This document shows, piece after piece, positions 14,745 through 14,875 of a stretch of DNA of 14,875 bases. How positions within the stretch are numbered: position 1 is the stretch's first letter; each line of letters opens with the position of its first letter. The notes beneath the pieces were generated by a model. That model worked only from the letters and a program-made list of their open reading frames with translations. It searched no databases and was not told where the DNA came from. The translations under genes were made by a program, and so were the position numbers. This stretch comes from Christensenella sp. UBA1782 (GTDB lineage Bacteria > Bacillota > Clostridia > Christensenellales > DTU072): positions 1 through 14,875 of the forward strand of contig DCGI01000030.1 of NCBI GenBank assembly GCA_002315475.1. The letters are read 5' to 3'.

Positions 14745-14833
14745 CCGAGAAAACCGCTTTCGGTTCTATCGACTTTCCTGCTTCTATCCCCTTGCTTAAA
14801 AACGGAAAGTCTTGATGCGCAATATTTCGATTC

Positions 14834-14848
14834 GGGTGGGCGGGTGGG
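14834..14848 (+). other. Perfect G-quadruplex motif with single-base loops
   Basis: GGGTGGGCGGGTGGG: four runs of three G separated by one base each, the tightest and most stable parallel-quadruplex pattern. It is on the + strand, so it is C-rich on the coding strand of the leftward operon, about 90 bp upstream of its -35 box. No gene is recognised in 14745-14875; one short leftward frame is open but has no visible start. Confidence 0.6.
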
Positions 14849-14875
14849 CACCGCTTTGCTGAAAAATGGCAAAAA

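Noticed and set aside
14745..14875. Leftward open frame at the right edge
   Set aside because: It ends at the TGA within the promoter region, has an unusual composition and no visible start or family; insufficient to call a gene.

Overview
The window looks like a piece of a Firmicutes chromosome, most likely an uncultured clostridial gut-type bacterium. This rests on consensus sigma-A promoters (TTGACA/TATAAT with 17-bp spacers), strong AGGAGG-type ribosome binding sites, U-tract hairpin terminators, a lipoprotein signal with no outer-membrane features, and moderate GC with AT-rich spacers. The taxonomic placement is inference.

Left part, about 1-3420: an accessory region. A tyrosine-recombinase integrase (leftward) is cut by the window edge. 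A rightward phd-doc type II toxin-antitoxin operon follows, with a consensus promoter, a conspicuous operator candidate and a terminator. Next comes an AT-rich leftward unit of three overlapping reading frames (2852-3337, 1575-2870, 1255-1605) that I do not recognise. The two junctions fall at a G5 and an A5 homopolymer, and one extra base at each would join all three into a single protein of about 690 residues ending in a ribbon-helix-helix domain. This is either a frameshifted gene, homopolymer sequencing errors, or tightly coupled genes. It is the best candidate here for an undescribed accessory system.

Middle, about 3500-9600: trkA-trkH (rightward, own promoter, 4-bp gap) encodes a Trk/Ktr-type potassium uptake system. 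Facing it is a leftward pair: a MacB-like protein with ATPase and FtsX-type permease in one chain, and a membrane protein with an acidic Asp/Phe/Pro/Gly-rich loop. Nearly identical hairpin terminators bracket this pair.

Right part, about 9600-14875: all leftward. A GH13 alpha-glucosidase/oligo-1,6-glucosidase is followed (to the right) by an O-antigen-ligase/polymerase family membrane protein. That gene is co-transcribed behind a DUF4838 lipoprotein from a near-consensus promoter. The last two suggest a surface-glycan locus continuing beyond the window. A perfect tight G-quadruplex motif lies about 90 bp upstream of that promoter. I saw no tRNA, rRNA or CRISPR array.
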